From NCBI RefSeq assembly GCF_905163445.1, contig NC_053194.1, positions 16,410,921 to 16,474,920 of the forward strand: a stretch of 64,000 nucleotides of DNA, written 5' to 3'. The notes beneath the pieces were generated by a model. It saw nothing but the letters and a program-made list of their open reading frames with translations. It did not search any database and was not told the DNA's origin. How positions within the stretch are numbered: the stretch's first letter is position 1; the number at the start of each line of letters is the position of its first letter. The stretch is from Pararge aegeria (lineage: Eukaryota; Arthropoda; Insecta; Lepidoptera; Nymphalidae). The translations under genes were made by a program, and so were the position numbers. This document shows positions 43,576-53,999 of this stretch, one piece after another.

Positions 43576-43895
43576 AATGTATGTATTGTCGTAGTATTTT
43601 ATATAATATGGATGCACGAAAATCGGGGCAAAACTACACCTTAAATTATATGAACACAATAAAAATTGCGTGCAGCTACATTTTTATAAATTTAAAATGC
43701 AAATGTGTACATACATAAATGTACAGTTAATTGTGTCAGACCCTGGAATTCCCTACCTGATGAAATACGTCAGGCGAAATCCTTGCCTCTTTTTTAAAAG
43801 TCGTTTGGAAAACTATTTTCTATGTATGTAGCGTATTAGTATGCAATTTATTATTATTATATGTATGAACAATATATCGGTATTATATATAACAA
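43576..43895. other. Intron DNA, no gene seen
   Basis: CCTGGAATTCCCTACCTGAT and CAGGCGAAATCCTTGCCTC (43742-43792) look like a LINE ORF remnant (..WN(S)LPDEI..), not extended enough to call. Confidence 0.35.
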
Positions 43896-44056
43896 CTAGC
43901 TGACCCCAGCGCCATCTGTCGGGCTGATTTGTGAATCTAAACCATCCAGGGCGCCACCCAAACGCATACCGAAAAATTCATTCATATCATTCATTCCAGC
44001 CGTCTAGGAGGAGTTCAGTGACATACACACGCACACAAGAAATATATATATAAAGA
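43896..44056 (-). mobile_element. Non-autonomous Helitron, 161 bp, with A/T target
   Basis: On the minus strand it begins TCTTTATATATATATTTC and ends GGGGTCAGCTAG, flanked by A before TC and T after CTAG, the exact Helitron insertion rule. CAGCGCCATCTGTCGGGC lies near its 3' end. Confidence 0.75.
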
Positions 44057-44144
44057 TTATATGTGTGTAGTATTAGAACTTATAATATGTAGTTTAGTTT
44101 GCCATATTTTTATGTAGGTATAATTTTTTATTGCCGCACCAACC

Positions 44145-44305
44145 CGTTCCTTATGAGAACTTCTTTCGCCAGAGGTTGTCTGGAAGAGATCGCTTTAGCG
44201 ATAAGACCACCTTTGCACACCTAAACTAGTTTTTTATTATTTTTTAATTTTTAATGTGTCTCTTTGTGTTTTGTTTTTGTGTGCAATAAATAAATTAATA
44301 ATAAT
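44145..44305 (+). mobile_element. LINE 3' UTR, family J variant
   Basis: GCCAGAGGTTGTCTGGAAGA, CGATAAGACCACCTTTGC and TGTGCAATAAATAAATTAAT. This variant (GCGATAAG.CCGCCTTTGCGCA) recurs at 47285 and 50808. Confidence 0.72.
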
Positions 44306-44309
44306 AATA

Positions 44310-44510
44310 AAAAGGCGCTGCAGTCGCTATAAGAGTATACTAATTTCGGGTTCGACGGTAGGCGATCCGTAGCTTAATTGGGAAAGCGCTCAGGTCGCGA
44401 TTGCCAGAGAGTCGCAGGTTCAAATCCTGTCGGTTCCGAATTTTTTAATATATTATTTGATAATTCCTCCAAGTATAGGTAGAAACACTGATAAAAAAAT
44501 ACACCTAAAG
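44310..44510 (+). mobile_element. SINE, family B, tRNA-derived
   Basis: Box A TAGCTTAATTGGGAAAGCGC, box B AGGTTCAAATCCTGTCGG in plus orientation and tail GATAATTCCTCCAAGTATAG. The clearest family B head. Confidence 0.85.
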
Positions 44511-45009
44511 TTTCAAAACAAATAACGAATCCAATGCTTCTAACGAATCAGTAATAATGAAACTATGATAAGGATACATAGAGAAACAGCTCTATTAAAA
44601 TGCGGCTAAATAAATCCGTATTCCCAGTCAACCGGTAAAAGGTTTCATCTGAAACCTCCACCTCAACTCCCCACTTTATGGGGGGTTGGCGAACCCCCCT
44701 TTCGCCAACCTCCCATAAAATGAAAGCAGCAGTAAAAAAGCGTTTTCAGATTTTATACACGAAATAATTTATCTGTAACATTGATCGATGATTCGATATG
44801 GTATTTATAAAAACTGACCTGATTACGTTGGTATATAGGTCTTATACAATAACTATTTGTATAGATGCCAGCTATTGATTTATAAAGGTTATTATGAAGC
44901 CGTACTGACAGTATCTAGCTAGTAGAAGAACTACTTGTTGTAGTAGTAGAGTTTATTCTGACAGAGCTCATCTGGTCTAAAGGGAATGATTGCTGGTGTA
45001 ATTGAGCAA
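44511..45009. other. Intron DNA; palindrome at 44675-44719
   Basis: TTTATGGGGGGTTGGCGA and TCGCCAACCTCCCATAAA form 18-bp arms with one mismatch and a 9-base C/T loop. The rest is AT-rich. Confidence 0.6.
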
Positions 45010-45178
45010 CTGTTGAAAAGGAGTAAATGCTGCTTTTCTTGCCGGCTTCTTCTCGGTAGAATCTGCCTTCTGAACCGGTGGTACAGTCTCTACAAAACAG
45101 TCTTGACGTTTTAAAAGTGCTTATATGGCCTACTTGAAATAAATGACTTTTTTAATTTTTTAATTTTGAATTACAGGC
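45010..45178 (+). mobile_element. LINE 3' UTR and tail, family H
   Basis: TTTTCTTGCCGGCTTCTTCT, CGGTAGAATCTGCCTTCTGA, GTCTTGACGTTTTAAAAGTG and TACTTGAAATAAATGAC with an AATTTT-rich tail. Confidence 0.78.
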
Positions 45179-45508
45179 ACATGGGGCGATTTTATAGGCG
45201 ATCAGGTATCCGCTTACTCTATCATTTACAAATTATTAAAAAAAAAAAAGCTCTTTAGCTTTCTCTTTATTGCTCTCAAAAGGTATCCCACTAAATATAA
45301 GGTATACCCACTTAATTAGAGTGGTGGACTAAAGTTTTAAACCTTTTAATTCTGGGAAGAGACCAGTCATTTTTTTCAATTTGAGCAAAGACAATATAAA
45401 CCTTTTTTTATTACTGTCATTAGATTACCGCTTGTGAATCAAATTATATATATTGTACATATTTTATAAATATATCGTGATTAAAATACTAACATCAAAT
45501 AATCCCAA
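45179..45508. other. Intron DNA, no gene seen
   Basis: AT-rich with a poly-A run at 45240-45250. Confidence 0.4.
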
Positions 45509-45885
45509 TCCCTACTTAATATTATAAATGTGAATGTAAGTTTGTTTGTTACGCTTTCACGCAAAACTACAAAACCGATCATCATGAAACTTTGGAAACA
45601 TATTCTTGGAGGTAATAGAAGTAACATAGGATACTTTTTACCCTATTAACTATAATATTATAAATGTGAGTGTAAGTTTGTTTGTTACGCTTTCACGCAA
45701 AATCTACTGAACATTCGTGAAACTTTGGAAACATATTCTTTGAGGTAATAGAAGTAATAAAGGATACTTTTTATTCCGAAATTATGCTCAGTTTCAAAAA
45801 AGTCAGTACAACTACACCTAAATTTAATGTCCGTGTGTGTCAAAAAACGAAAACAAATGCAGACAAAGTCGCGGGCAACAGCTAG
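45509..45885 (+). mobile_element. Non-autonomous Helitron with internal duplication
   Basis: Starts TCCCTACTTAATATTATAAA and ends AAGTCGCGGGCAACAGCTAG. The first part, from AATATTATAAATGTGA, occurs at 45519 and again at 45654 (offset 135), each followed by TTTGTTACGCTTTCACGCAA. Confidence 0.75.
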
Positions 45886-46249
45886 TAAGCTAATATTTGT
45901 TATGCAAGAATGTATTTGAATTAAATCTATCGTACGTAAAGTTTATATTAGATTTGTAATTGACGGCTAATGTCAAGTTAATCTTTCTCGAAGATTGCCC
46001 GACTTGTTTCGAACCCTAGAGAATAAGAAAATAGCAACAAGCGTAAACTCCTCACAAGATGGATGCCTTACGTTCAAAAGAACTAGAACTTAGAGCCGGT
46101 AAGTCACTAACAACTATATCCTTTTTCTGACATGTTTATGCACTAGAGCATAAAATGCATTTTAGTCCGCTCACATAAAACAACAATAACAACTTGAAGA
46201 GCATAAAAGCTGAAAAAATGATTGTGAACGTTTCAAAAGTCGGAAAGGT
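45886..46249. other. Intron DNA, no gene seen
   Basis: Nothing recognised. Confidence 0.35.
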
Positions 46250-46495
46250 TTTTCAGTTGATGGAACTGATGGACGTTGGGGTCCCAAGGTAAACCCAGAA
46301 GTCCAGGTCCAACGGCATTCCCCTCTTGTTGGCTTTGTTAGACGCCCGGGGAACCCGTTGTATACCTCCCGGACGCCTACCAACCACCCCAACCGATTGT
46401 TGGGGTTCCCGCGCTAACGAGGAGGTGATCAGAACAGCTTAAACCCCAGACCGGCTTTGTAGTGAGTGAGTGATGGTGATGATGATGATGATTTT
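46250..46495. repeat. RTE-related piece with GC-rich block and (TGA)n tail
   Basis: GAACTGATGGACGTTGGGGT is an RTE-family phrase (compare 25970). It is followed by a GC-rich block with an internal AACCGATTGTTGGGGTTCCC and a GTGAGTGAGTGATGGTGATG tail running into (GATGAT)n at about 46470-46491. Confidence 0.5.
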
Positions 46496-46914
46496 AACAC
46501 AAATGTATAAAGCACAAGACAAAAAGCAATAATGACTAACTAACTAACTCATATTTTGTAGGATGTCTAAAACATTAAAAAAATCTACAGAAAAAAAAGA
46601 AAAGTGACAACAACGTGTGTACTAGGGCGACATATTCGCAAAGGCAGCTTCCTTTCTGCAAACAACTCGCAACAATCGAGACGCAACACAATGAAATCCG
46701 TCCTTTCCTTTCACTCGTCTAACACGCGCATAATGCCGTCTCGCTTGACACGTCCTTCCTCGGCACAACGAGCTAGTGATGGTATCGACTGTACAGTGAC
46801 AACGATTCAACGCGGCATGAATAGAATGAGAGTGAATAGATATCTGATGCGGTGTATTCGAGATAATACGTTTATAAATGAATAGAACGACGCTGTATCT
46901 AGGACAGCTTTTTT
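46496..46914. other. Unassigned; open frame of about 93 codons at 46604-46885 (+)
   Basis: The frame contains RRNTMKSVLSFHSSN and RPSSAQRASDGIDC. It is GC-richer than its surroundings and uninterrupted, but there is no motif or splice context to make it a gene. It could be a repeat not otherwise present in this window. Confidence 0.25.
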
Positions 46915-47110
46915 TTTAATTTTATTTCTATTCCTCGACAAGTAAGCCCTTCACTGCAATACCTAGTCGATGATGCAGTCTAAGATGGTTGCGGGCTTAC
47001 CTGTTAGAGTTTGCAAGTCAAGTTATATTAAACTTATACGCAAAATCGGTGCTTACGCGACATCGTACCGAAACGCTAAATCGATAGCGACAGTCGAAGC
47101 CTTTTTGGCG
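46915..47110 (-). mobile_element. SINE fragment, family D
   Basis: TTATTTCTATTCCTCGACAA, GATGCAGTCTAAGATGGTTG, GCGGGCTTACCTGTTAGA and CATCGTACCGAAACGCTAAA. Confidence 0.6.
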
Positions 47111-47284
47111 AGATGGAAAGCTATATGCTATATTTCCTATCTAAAATGTAGTAAAATATGTAATGATTTATGTATTTATGTATATATGTACTCATATATA
47201 AGATTTATCTATATATTATGTAGTATTAGTATGTAAAGTACATGTAATGTATATCAATTGTTTATTTTTAAATTGAATGTTGCA

Positions 47285-47450
47285 CTATCCCGTTTTCCGT
47301 ACCAAACATGCTTCATCAACCAAAGGTTGTCTGGAGGAGATCGCTTCAAGCGATAAGGCCGCCTTTGCGCATATATATTTATTTACCTTTTGTTTTGTTA
47401 AATTTGTTTTTTTCTTTATGTGCAATAAAGACTTTCTATCCATCTATCTT
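47285..47450 (+). mobile_element. LINE 3' UTR, family J variant
   Basis: ACCAAAGGTTGTCTGGAGGA, CGCTTCAAGCGATAAGGCCG and TGTGCAATAAAGACTTTCTA with a short CTAT tail. Confidence 0.72.
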
Positions 47451-47529
47451 TATGGCTATGTCCGACCCTTCGGTAGGACGGAGGTTATGTTGCATTCCCC
47501 CCTCTAGAGGGGGAACACTCAAACAAAAA
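47451..47529. other. Short spacer
   Basis: GTAGGACGGAGGTTATGTTG and CCCCCTCTAGAGGGGG (a 16-bp palindrome at about 47499-47514). No gene. Confidence 0.4.
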
Positions 47530-47660
47530 TCCACCACGCCCGTCATAGCCTTTCACTCGAACAGACCAGAGAAAATTCGGAAATTATAACTTGCCAAATT
47601 GAACTGAACCTGGGATCTCTCACTTAAAACCACAATGCTTACCATGGAGGTGTTCAAAAC
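47530..47660 (-). mobile_element. SINE fragment, family D
   Basis: CCACCACGCCCGTCATAGCC, CAGACCAGAGAAAATTCGGA and GAACCTGGGATCTCTCACTT are a worn family D body and head. Confidence 0.5.
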
Positions 47661-47681
47661 GAGAGTGATTTTATTAGCCTT

Positions 47682-48205
47682 TTCAAAATTCAAAATTCAA
47701 AATTCATTCATTTCAAGTAGGCCTAATTAATAAGCACTTATGAAACGTGAAGTCTGTTTGTAGTGACTCTACCACCGGTTCGGAAGGCAGATTCAACTGA
47801 GAAGAGCCGGCAAGAAACTCAGCAGATTGCTCTTTTCCAACATCATTTTAAAGTTTAACAATCTTTAGAATTTTTCTGTTTTGCGAGAGATGGGAGCGGA
47901 GTGGCCTGTTTCCAAGCAGCCTTGTCGTTTAGGAATTCATCAATCGTGTAGTAACCACGATTTATTAAATGTGTTTTAATATATTGTTTAAACTTAGGTA
48001 AAGGTAGATCTAATATTACCTTCGGTATCATGTTATAAAAGCATATACCCATCCCCACAAAGGATTTCTGTACTTTTCTCAGACGATATGCTAATTTATG
48101 TCCGTTTCTAGTTAGTCGACTGTTTATATCGACTTTTTGTTTATAATTACTTATGTTTTGTTTAATAAAGATAATATTATTACGGAACCCTAAAAATATA
48201 GCGAT
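47682..48205 (-). pseudogene. 5'-truncated LINE copy, family H, with reverse-transcriptase C-terminus
   Basis: The minus strand encodes NNIIFIKQNISNYKQKVDIN, SRLTRNGHKL, then FVGMGICFYNMIPKVILDLP and GYYTIDEFLNDKAAWKQ to a lost stop, followed by 3' UTR and a (GAATTTT)-type tail at 47682-47710. The copy lacks the STAYR-type residues deleted near 48092 and the whole catalytic domain. Second copy of the family after 54565. Confidence 0.85.
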
Positions 48206-48447
48206 GTTGCTCAGAATAAGTCTCATTGTATCGGCTCCGAGGAAGCACTACTCCCAGCCGTCGAGCGCTCTTCAGATATGAGTTAAATCCAATCATGTCG
48301 ACTCGATTGATACTTGCCTTCCCACAAAGCGGCTCGCTCCCGATCTTAAGGACTTAAGCGCCGAGCTGTCTCTTACCTTCCGACTAATATCTGTACCTAT
48401 ATGCTGCATTTCATGACCAAGCTGCGTTGCTAAGGATATTTTTTTTT
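48206..48447. other. Spacer, no gene seen
   Basis: GC-richer than average (CGACTCGATTGATACTTGCC) but not recognised. Confidence 0.35.
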
Positions 48448-48705
48448 TTTTTTGACAACGCTCACAACGCCATCTAGCCCCAAAGTAAGCGTAGCTTGTG
48501 TTATACCCATAACACAAGCTAAGATAACTGATGAATATTTTTATGAATAATATACCTAAATACTTAGAATAAACATATAAACACCCGGACACTGAAAAAC
48601 ATTCATGCTCATCACACAAACATTTTCCAATTGTGGGAATCGAACCCACGGCCTTGGACTCGGAAAGCAGGGTCGTTGCAAACTGCGCCAATCGGCTGTC
48701 AATAT
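48448..48705 (-). mobile_element. SINE, family A, full length
   Basis: ATCTAGCCCCAAAGTAAGCG, reversed box B GTGGGAATCGAACCCACGGC and AACTGCGCCAATCGGCTGTC. Odd: AGCTTGTGTTATACCCATAA is followed by its own inversion, AACACAAGCT, giving a small hairpin at 48493-48522. Confidence 0.85.
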
Positions 48706-48809
48706 GTCAATATGTTTAATATCCACTAATGTCTGCGAAAGGTGCAGAAGTTAGAAGGTCGAATTTATACTTCTACAACGTGATTTGTAATTAACACCAA
48801 CATAATAGT

Positions 48810-49085
48810 ATTATGAAAATTAAGCTTAATATGTTATACTCCGCGAACAGCCGGAGAATCTGTATGGTGTAATTTATAATGACTTCAATCCGTATACTCC
48901 ACACCAAACAGATCCTCGGCAATGTACCCTCTACGCACGTTCCGCTCCGAAACCGGAGCATCCTCAGGAGATGTTGTTGTTGAACATCACCTGATCTCCA
49001 ACATCATTTGTCATGTTTGTTTTTTAATTTTCATAATATATTATGGATTTCCGATAAGTAACGCCTGCTTCTATCCAATTCAACA
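48810..49085. mobile_element. Foldback MITE with one long arm, plus adjoining unit
   Basis: Left arm TTATGAAAATTAAGCTTAAT, CTCCGCGAACAGCCGGAGAA and GGTGTAATTTATAATGACTT; core TCCTCGGCAATGTACCCTCT; right end TAATTTTCATAATATATTAT then TGGATTTCCGATAAGTAACG and TGCTTCTATCCAATTC. Confidence 0.72.
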
Positions 49086-49097
49086 TAATTGTTTTGC

Positions 49098-49412
49098 GAA
49101 ACGGTGATAGCGCATTGGGTGGGAGCTCGACTTCACTTTCGGGGGCCCGAGATCGAATCTCAGCTCGCACCTCGCTCTATCTCTAAGTTATGTGCGTTTT
49201 TGAGTACTTAAAATATCACTTGCTTCAACGGTGAAGGAAAACATCGTGAGGAAACCTGCATGCCTGAGAGATATACATAATGTTCTCAAAGGTGTGTGGA
49301 GTCCACATATCCGCATTGGGCCAGTTTGGTGGAATAAGTCCTTAACCCCTTCTCACTGTAGGAGGAGACCCGTGCCCTGGATTGGGCCGGTACTGGGTCG
49401 ATATGATGATGT
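49098..49412 (+). mobile_element. SINE, family C, fullest copy
   Basis: Head with box A GATAGCGCATTGGGTGG and box B GAGATCGAATCTCAGCTCGC, body CTTGCTTCAACGGTGAAGGA and CAAAGGTGTGTGGAGTCCAC, tail ACTGGGTCGATATGATGATG. The tail resembles RTE tails. Confidence 0.78.
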
Positions 49413-50044
49413 ATACGGAAGTTGTGGAAAGCTCATTGGTTTGTGTGATAAAAACGACATTACTATTATGTGAAAAAGTACTTTTTTTTTTTTTTGCTAA
49501 AGATAATAAATAAATAAAATATCAGAATTCATCTTTAGACAACAATTAATTATATAAGTAGATAGCAATTCCAGCATTTTATATTTTGCCTCAGTTTACT
49601 TTAGAAATGAGCGATAAATTTTCCCCATCGGCTACCTAATATTGCTTCGTTTGGAAGGTTCTCGAAGGAATGGACGTTGACAAATTACTCGGACTCAGCG
49701 AGGACGATTAAAAAGTGTAGCTATTTTTTTAAAGATTCGATTAAATCCAACGTGGGGCGCTACTTAGGAGCGTGTCATGACTGGATTCAATTTCAAAATG
49801 TTTTTTGTACAAGAGGCTACTATTTTCTATTAATATTTTCATATAGATAAAGTGTAAATAAAAACATTGCTTTTATGGTAAACCAAAAAAAATAGCAACC
49901 CAAATGATCGGGGCCGACGTCAGCATAATTTGCGCTTTGCAAAAGTCAAACTGCGTTGCTCTTGACCGCAAAACTATATTATGTAGGTACTTAATTGCGT
50001 AAAGCGGATATCTATTTAGTCGGATATAATCAAGAATAACACAT
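49413..50044. other. Intron DNA, no gene seen
   Basis: AT-rich with a poly-T run at 49481-49494. Nothing recognised. Confidence 0.4.
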
Positions 50045-50210
50045 ATTTATGTTTTTTCCTTTAACGCCATTGGTTGCCAGGAAGAAATCGCTATGTAGCT
50101 ATAAGGCCATCAAATAGTACTCTCTTGATATGTACTTATATCACTGTAACTACTTTTTTTCTTTGGTGTACAGTAAAAGTGTATTCATTCATTCATTCAT
50201 ATTTATTTGC
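50045..50210 (+). mobile_element. LINE 3' UTR, family J, with (ATTC)n tail
   Basis: AACGCCATTGGTTGCCAGGA, CGCTATGTAGCTATAAGGCC and ACAGTAAAAGTGTATTC then (ATTC)n. Confidence 0.75.
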
Positions 50211-50298
50211 GCTGTGAGAGATGTATTCGTTGTTGGAATTTCGATTTGGAATAGGAAATTTTGAATACAAATAATCCCTATCCCTATCCCTAACCCTT

Positions 50299-50753
50299 TC
50301 CCTACTAATATTATAAATGTCAATGTATGTTTGTTTGTTACGCTTTCACGCAAAAACTGCTTAACCGATCCTCATGAAACTTTGTACACATATTCTTGGA
50401 AGTGTTAGAAGTACCATAGAATACTTTTTATCACGAAATTAAGCTCGGTTCCTTTGGGAGAGACGATGAAAGTGTTTGACGATTTTATACCATAACTGCG
50501 ACAAATTATAACCGATTTAAATAATTATTTTTGTACTATAGAGGTTATAATATTTTTTTTTTGCCCAAACTTTGTGTAGATCTGATGAATGTGGTTGGAG
50601 ATAGAGGACAGAACTCCTCAGCGGACAGCAGCAAACCCCTCATTTAAGGCTTAGCGATACTGAATGCTTTATTTTTTTTTAGAACTACAACTTAATTGAA
50701 TGCCACATCAAAAAACAAAATCAAACGCAGACGAAGTCGCGGGCAACAGCTAG
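50299..50753 (+). mobile_element. Non-autonomous Helitron, 455 bp
   Basis: Starts TCCCTACTAATATTATAAAT and ends CGAAGTCGCGGGCAACAGCT-AG followed by T. Sister copy of 36768-37202, sharing AGGACAGAACTCCTCAGCGG and AACCCCTCATTTAAGGCTTA. A small CCCTATCCCTAACCCT array adjoins its 5' end. Confidence 0.82.
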
Positions 50754-50807
50754 TATTTAATGAAATGAAGAGATTAATTAATTTTAATAAATCATTTATT
50801 TTCTTCT

Positions 50808-50935
50808 TGATCGCCTGGAGGAGATCGCTTAAAGCGATAAGACCGCCTTTGCGCATTTTTATTTTTCATGTTTTAAATATTTAGTATATTTATCCCTTAA
50901 TTGTGTGCAATAAAAAATGTATCTATCCATCATTA
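50808..50935 (+). mobile_element. LINE 3' UTR, family J variant
   Basis: TCGCCTGGAGGAGATCGCTT, AAAGCGATAAGACCGCCTTT and TGTGCAATAAAAAATGTATC. Confidence 0.72.
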
Positions 50936-53154
50936 ATTATTATTAATGCAAAATTTCTTAAGGAATTAAGCAAAGTAGCATTATTTAGTTTATATATACA
51001 GGATTAAAAAAGAAAATACCAGAAAGATCGCGGCCTTGTAGTTCCTATCAGTAAAATTGTAAAACAAACAACTTTTGTTCTACGATTTCACAAAAATCTG
51101 TATTAATTTGTTTTTTGAAAAACTACAATGTCGACTATAGCTAACTTCAGGGTGTCAGTTTTTAGTGACGGTGTGCGCACGCACCTTAAAAAGTGAGCTG
51201 ACGATGTATTTCCCTCTCACTCGATTTTGCAACTACCTTTATCCTGTTAAAATCTTGTAACCATGTGCGCGCGGCGCGTTACATCGTATAATTTCACTTA
51301 CATGATTTTTTTCTCACGCCGCTAAAGAAGAATAACTTAAAAAAAAAGAATTGAATACTGATATTTTGTCGATTAAATTTGATAACCTCCTTCGTGGGAA
51401 ATCGATTAAGAATTAATAAACTGTAACATTTTTTCAAAACCATTTGTAAGGTTACAACTGAGATGAATACATAAAGTGTCCGTTTTTTTAATATAAAACT
51501 GAGCGCAATATTTTTGCACAACATGTCAATTACGAACGATGCGTACAAATTAAAATGATAGCCATGTATCCGATCAAACATGACCGTGGGGATTGATGAG
51601 TTATCATAATTATTGTATTCCATGTTTGCTCTTTAAAACAAGCACAAAGTTTAAAAAATAGCCTTTTAGGCTATGACGAAATAATTGCGTTCAGTTCCGT
51701 TAACTATATATCCACCTATTTACAGGATTTGAAGTTAAATTAATTAATTCTGACACTATTAAACAACGTGTCAATGAAAACAGAAATAACACACAGGCTT
51801 TAGAGGTACATTATTTACTGTTTCTGATACTTAACTGTGAAACCGAAAACCTAATAGTTAGTACTGAAAGAAATCAGATACAGCTTTAACATCACATGCA
51901 AAATTAAAATGACTCCTGTCACTTAACTAGGTACGCGTCGAGTAGCATAGGTTCTATGCTCGTGTCGATCTTATATCTTCAATATGGTTGTCACAAGTAA
52001 ACACTTAGAAAGTTCTGAATTCGTGTGTATGGAAAAATAAATATGCTTCTTTTTATATAATATTTTTACAGGGATTTCTTTCGAAATACAATTATGCATT
52101 ATTAAGTAATATATCCCTTGATAAAATGTTACAAATACGGATATAATGTTACTTGCTTGTGTGTTAATATGACGAAGTTTATTATCGGCTACTTGATTGG
52201 TGTATGTTATTTCCTATGAGTGTTTTAAGTAGACTGTTCGAGCCTTACGAAAATGATAAAAAGGTAGCTTTTTGTTCCAAAATTAACATGGACTATATTT
52301 TATTTCAGTAAGGGAGCGCTTTCAGCTTGAAATAATGGTATTTGTAAATCAAGCCGGAAGGAAAAACGTTAGAGATCTGTTGTATCCACTTGCGATATCT
52401 AAACGGCCAGCCATAGAGAAACATAGCATGCTGTACAAAAATACTGGTCTTTCAGCAGATTCAGTTGATATAAAAGTCTGCGAAAAACCTAAACCCTCAA
52501 TAAACCACAGTAACGCATTTGTTGTAAAAAAAAGCGTAATTTTCAACTGTCATTTTAAGGCATAGAAAACTAATCCTTACAGAAAAGGGTATTTTTATTA
52601 CCAAAAAAAGCTTATATAGATAACACATGTGCTAATTATTTAATAGCATTGTTTAGGAGATAATGAACAGGAGGGGTCTATCCCCATGGCCAATATAACA
52701 CGTCCAACCTTTTATTAACGCGGGTAAAATCGCGTACAGATGATTATCATGATTATCGGGAACAGGTTATATTGGGTATATAATGCCAGAGCGATCACAG
52801 CAAAAAAGAAATGATCGATTATATTTCATAAATATAACAAACAGTTAATACAATTTACCGCATATAATACCTGTAAGAGATTGTCTGAAGAAATACCATT
52901 TGAGCCGTTCTTGACCTACCTATGAATTCCCCTCGCTTTGAAGAGAAACGAAAATAGGACGTTCGATTCCCGTCAGCCCTGCCATTTTGTTTCCGATTTA
53001 TTTCTGAATACATTTTAACCGCGAAGTTATGTAGCTAGTTTTGCTTCTGCTATTAAATAACTTTAGGTAGTTTTTGTAAGGAATTGCAATGGTGGTATTT
53101 TACCTCGCAACATATCATCAATGCTACCAACTGGCGACTTTTCAGTGACGTCAT
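50936..53154. other. Intron DNA, no supported gene
   Basis: 51165-51310 (GTGACGGTGTGCGCACGCAC, GTGCGCGCGGCGCGTTACAT) is a GC-rich island whose right part resembles 26878-26960 in reverse. A minus-strand open frame at 51623-51294 and a plus-strand one at 52335-52565 (preceded by TTTTATTTCAG) are unrecognised. No other repeats. Confidence 0.3.
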
Positions 53155-53370
53155 TATCATCATATAAAACCATTACTGGGCCACTACAGGGTACGGGTCT
53201 CCTCCCACAATGCAGAAGGTTAAAGCTTTACTCCCCCACGCCGACCCAGTGCGGATTGGAACACACTCTTTTGAGAACATTATGGAGAACTCTCAGGCAT
53301 GCAGGTTTCTTCAGGATGTTTTCGTTCACCGTTGAAGCAAGTAATAATTGCTTAAATTGAAACAGCACAT
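53155..53370 (-). mobile_element. SINE, family C, head missing
   Basis: GGCCACTACAGGGTACGGGT, CCTCCCACAATGCAGAAGG, AACTCTCAGGCATGCAGGTT and TTCACCGTTGAAGCAAGTAA. Confidence 0.68.
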
Positions 53371-53444
53371 AAATTGGTTGATGAAGGATATTATTTTTCA
53401 TAAAAACTTTTATAATCACTTTATAATCGTAATTATTTACCAAT

Positions 53445-53580
53445 TACCAACCCAGTTTTCACGGGACTTCTCTCAGAATGAGAAGAGTTGAGGTCTTTAT
53501 TCATCACGCAAACCAAGTGAGTATAGACTTCACATGCCTTCGAGATCGTTCTGGGAACTCTCAGGCATGAAGTTTCTTTT
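53445..53580 (-). mobile_element. SINE fragment, family C
   Basis: ACCCAGTTTTCACGGGACTT, GAATGAGAAGAGTTGAGGTC and GGGAACTCTCAGGCATGAAG; a worn copy next to the previous one. Confidence 0.5.
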
Positions 53581-53639
53581 ACGAGCAGGATGTATGTAAT
53601 TGTTCAGAAACGCATATCCTCGGAAAGATAAAGTTATTT

Positions 53640-53840
53640 TTCTTATGGGGGTGAAATCTCCTGAAAGCAAGATACCAGACTTCTTTGGGAGGAAGTCAGG
53701 TTATGTGTGTAGCTATCCACTAAAACCTCCTCGGTGGCCGTCCTCAGCGCATATTTGGAGGCTCCGGGATCTCCAAAAATACATCGGTGTCTTCCTTGCA
53801 CGGAACCTTTTTGGCTCATCTGGAGAAAAGGTACTAAAAC
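53640..53840. repeat. Possible dispersed repeat, class unknown
   Basis: GC-richer block (ACTAAAACCTCCTCGGTGGC, GGCTCCGGGATCTCCAAAAA) with open frames on both strands. Its look is that of worn LINE 3' DNA but no second copy exists in the window. Confidence 0.3.
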
Positions 53841-53999
53841 TATCCCTGCATCGAAAATGATCTGTACTATATGAAACATAAATTCTGTGGAAACATTACA
53901 GTATATACAGTGTACAGTTTATTTATTCTCTTCCACAATTCACACAAGACTAACTTTGAGAGAAAAGTTTCCAGCTCGTCCAATGCTCACCACAGAAAC

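Noticed and set aside
43252..43659. 135-codon protein-coding gene on the minus strand
   Set aside because: The frame runs through a SINE (43319-43575); similar frames occur in the copies at 48448 and 62440.
51294..51623. 109-codon minus-strand protein
   Set aside because: Low-complexity Phe/Ile/Lys-rich translation of AT-rich DNA; no motif, splice context or similarity I can name.
52335..52565. 76-codon plus-strand exon preceded by TTTTATTTCAG
   Set aside because: An acceptor-like sequence is expected by chance in AT-rich DNA; the peptide is unrecognised and no partner exon is visible.
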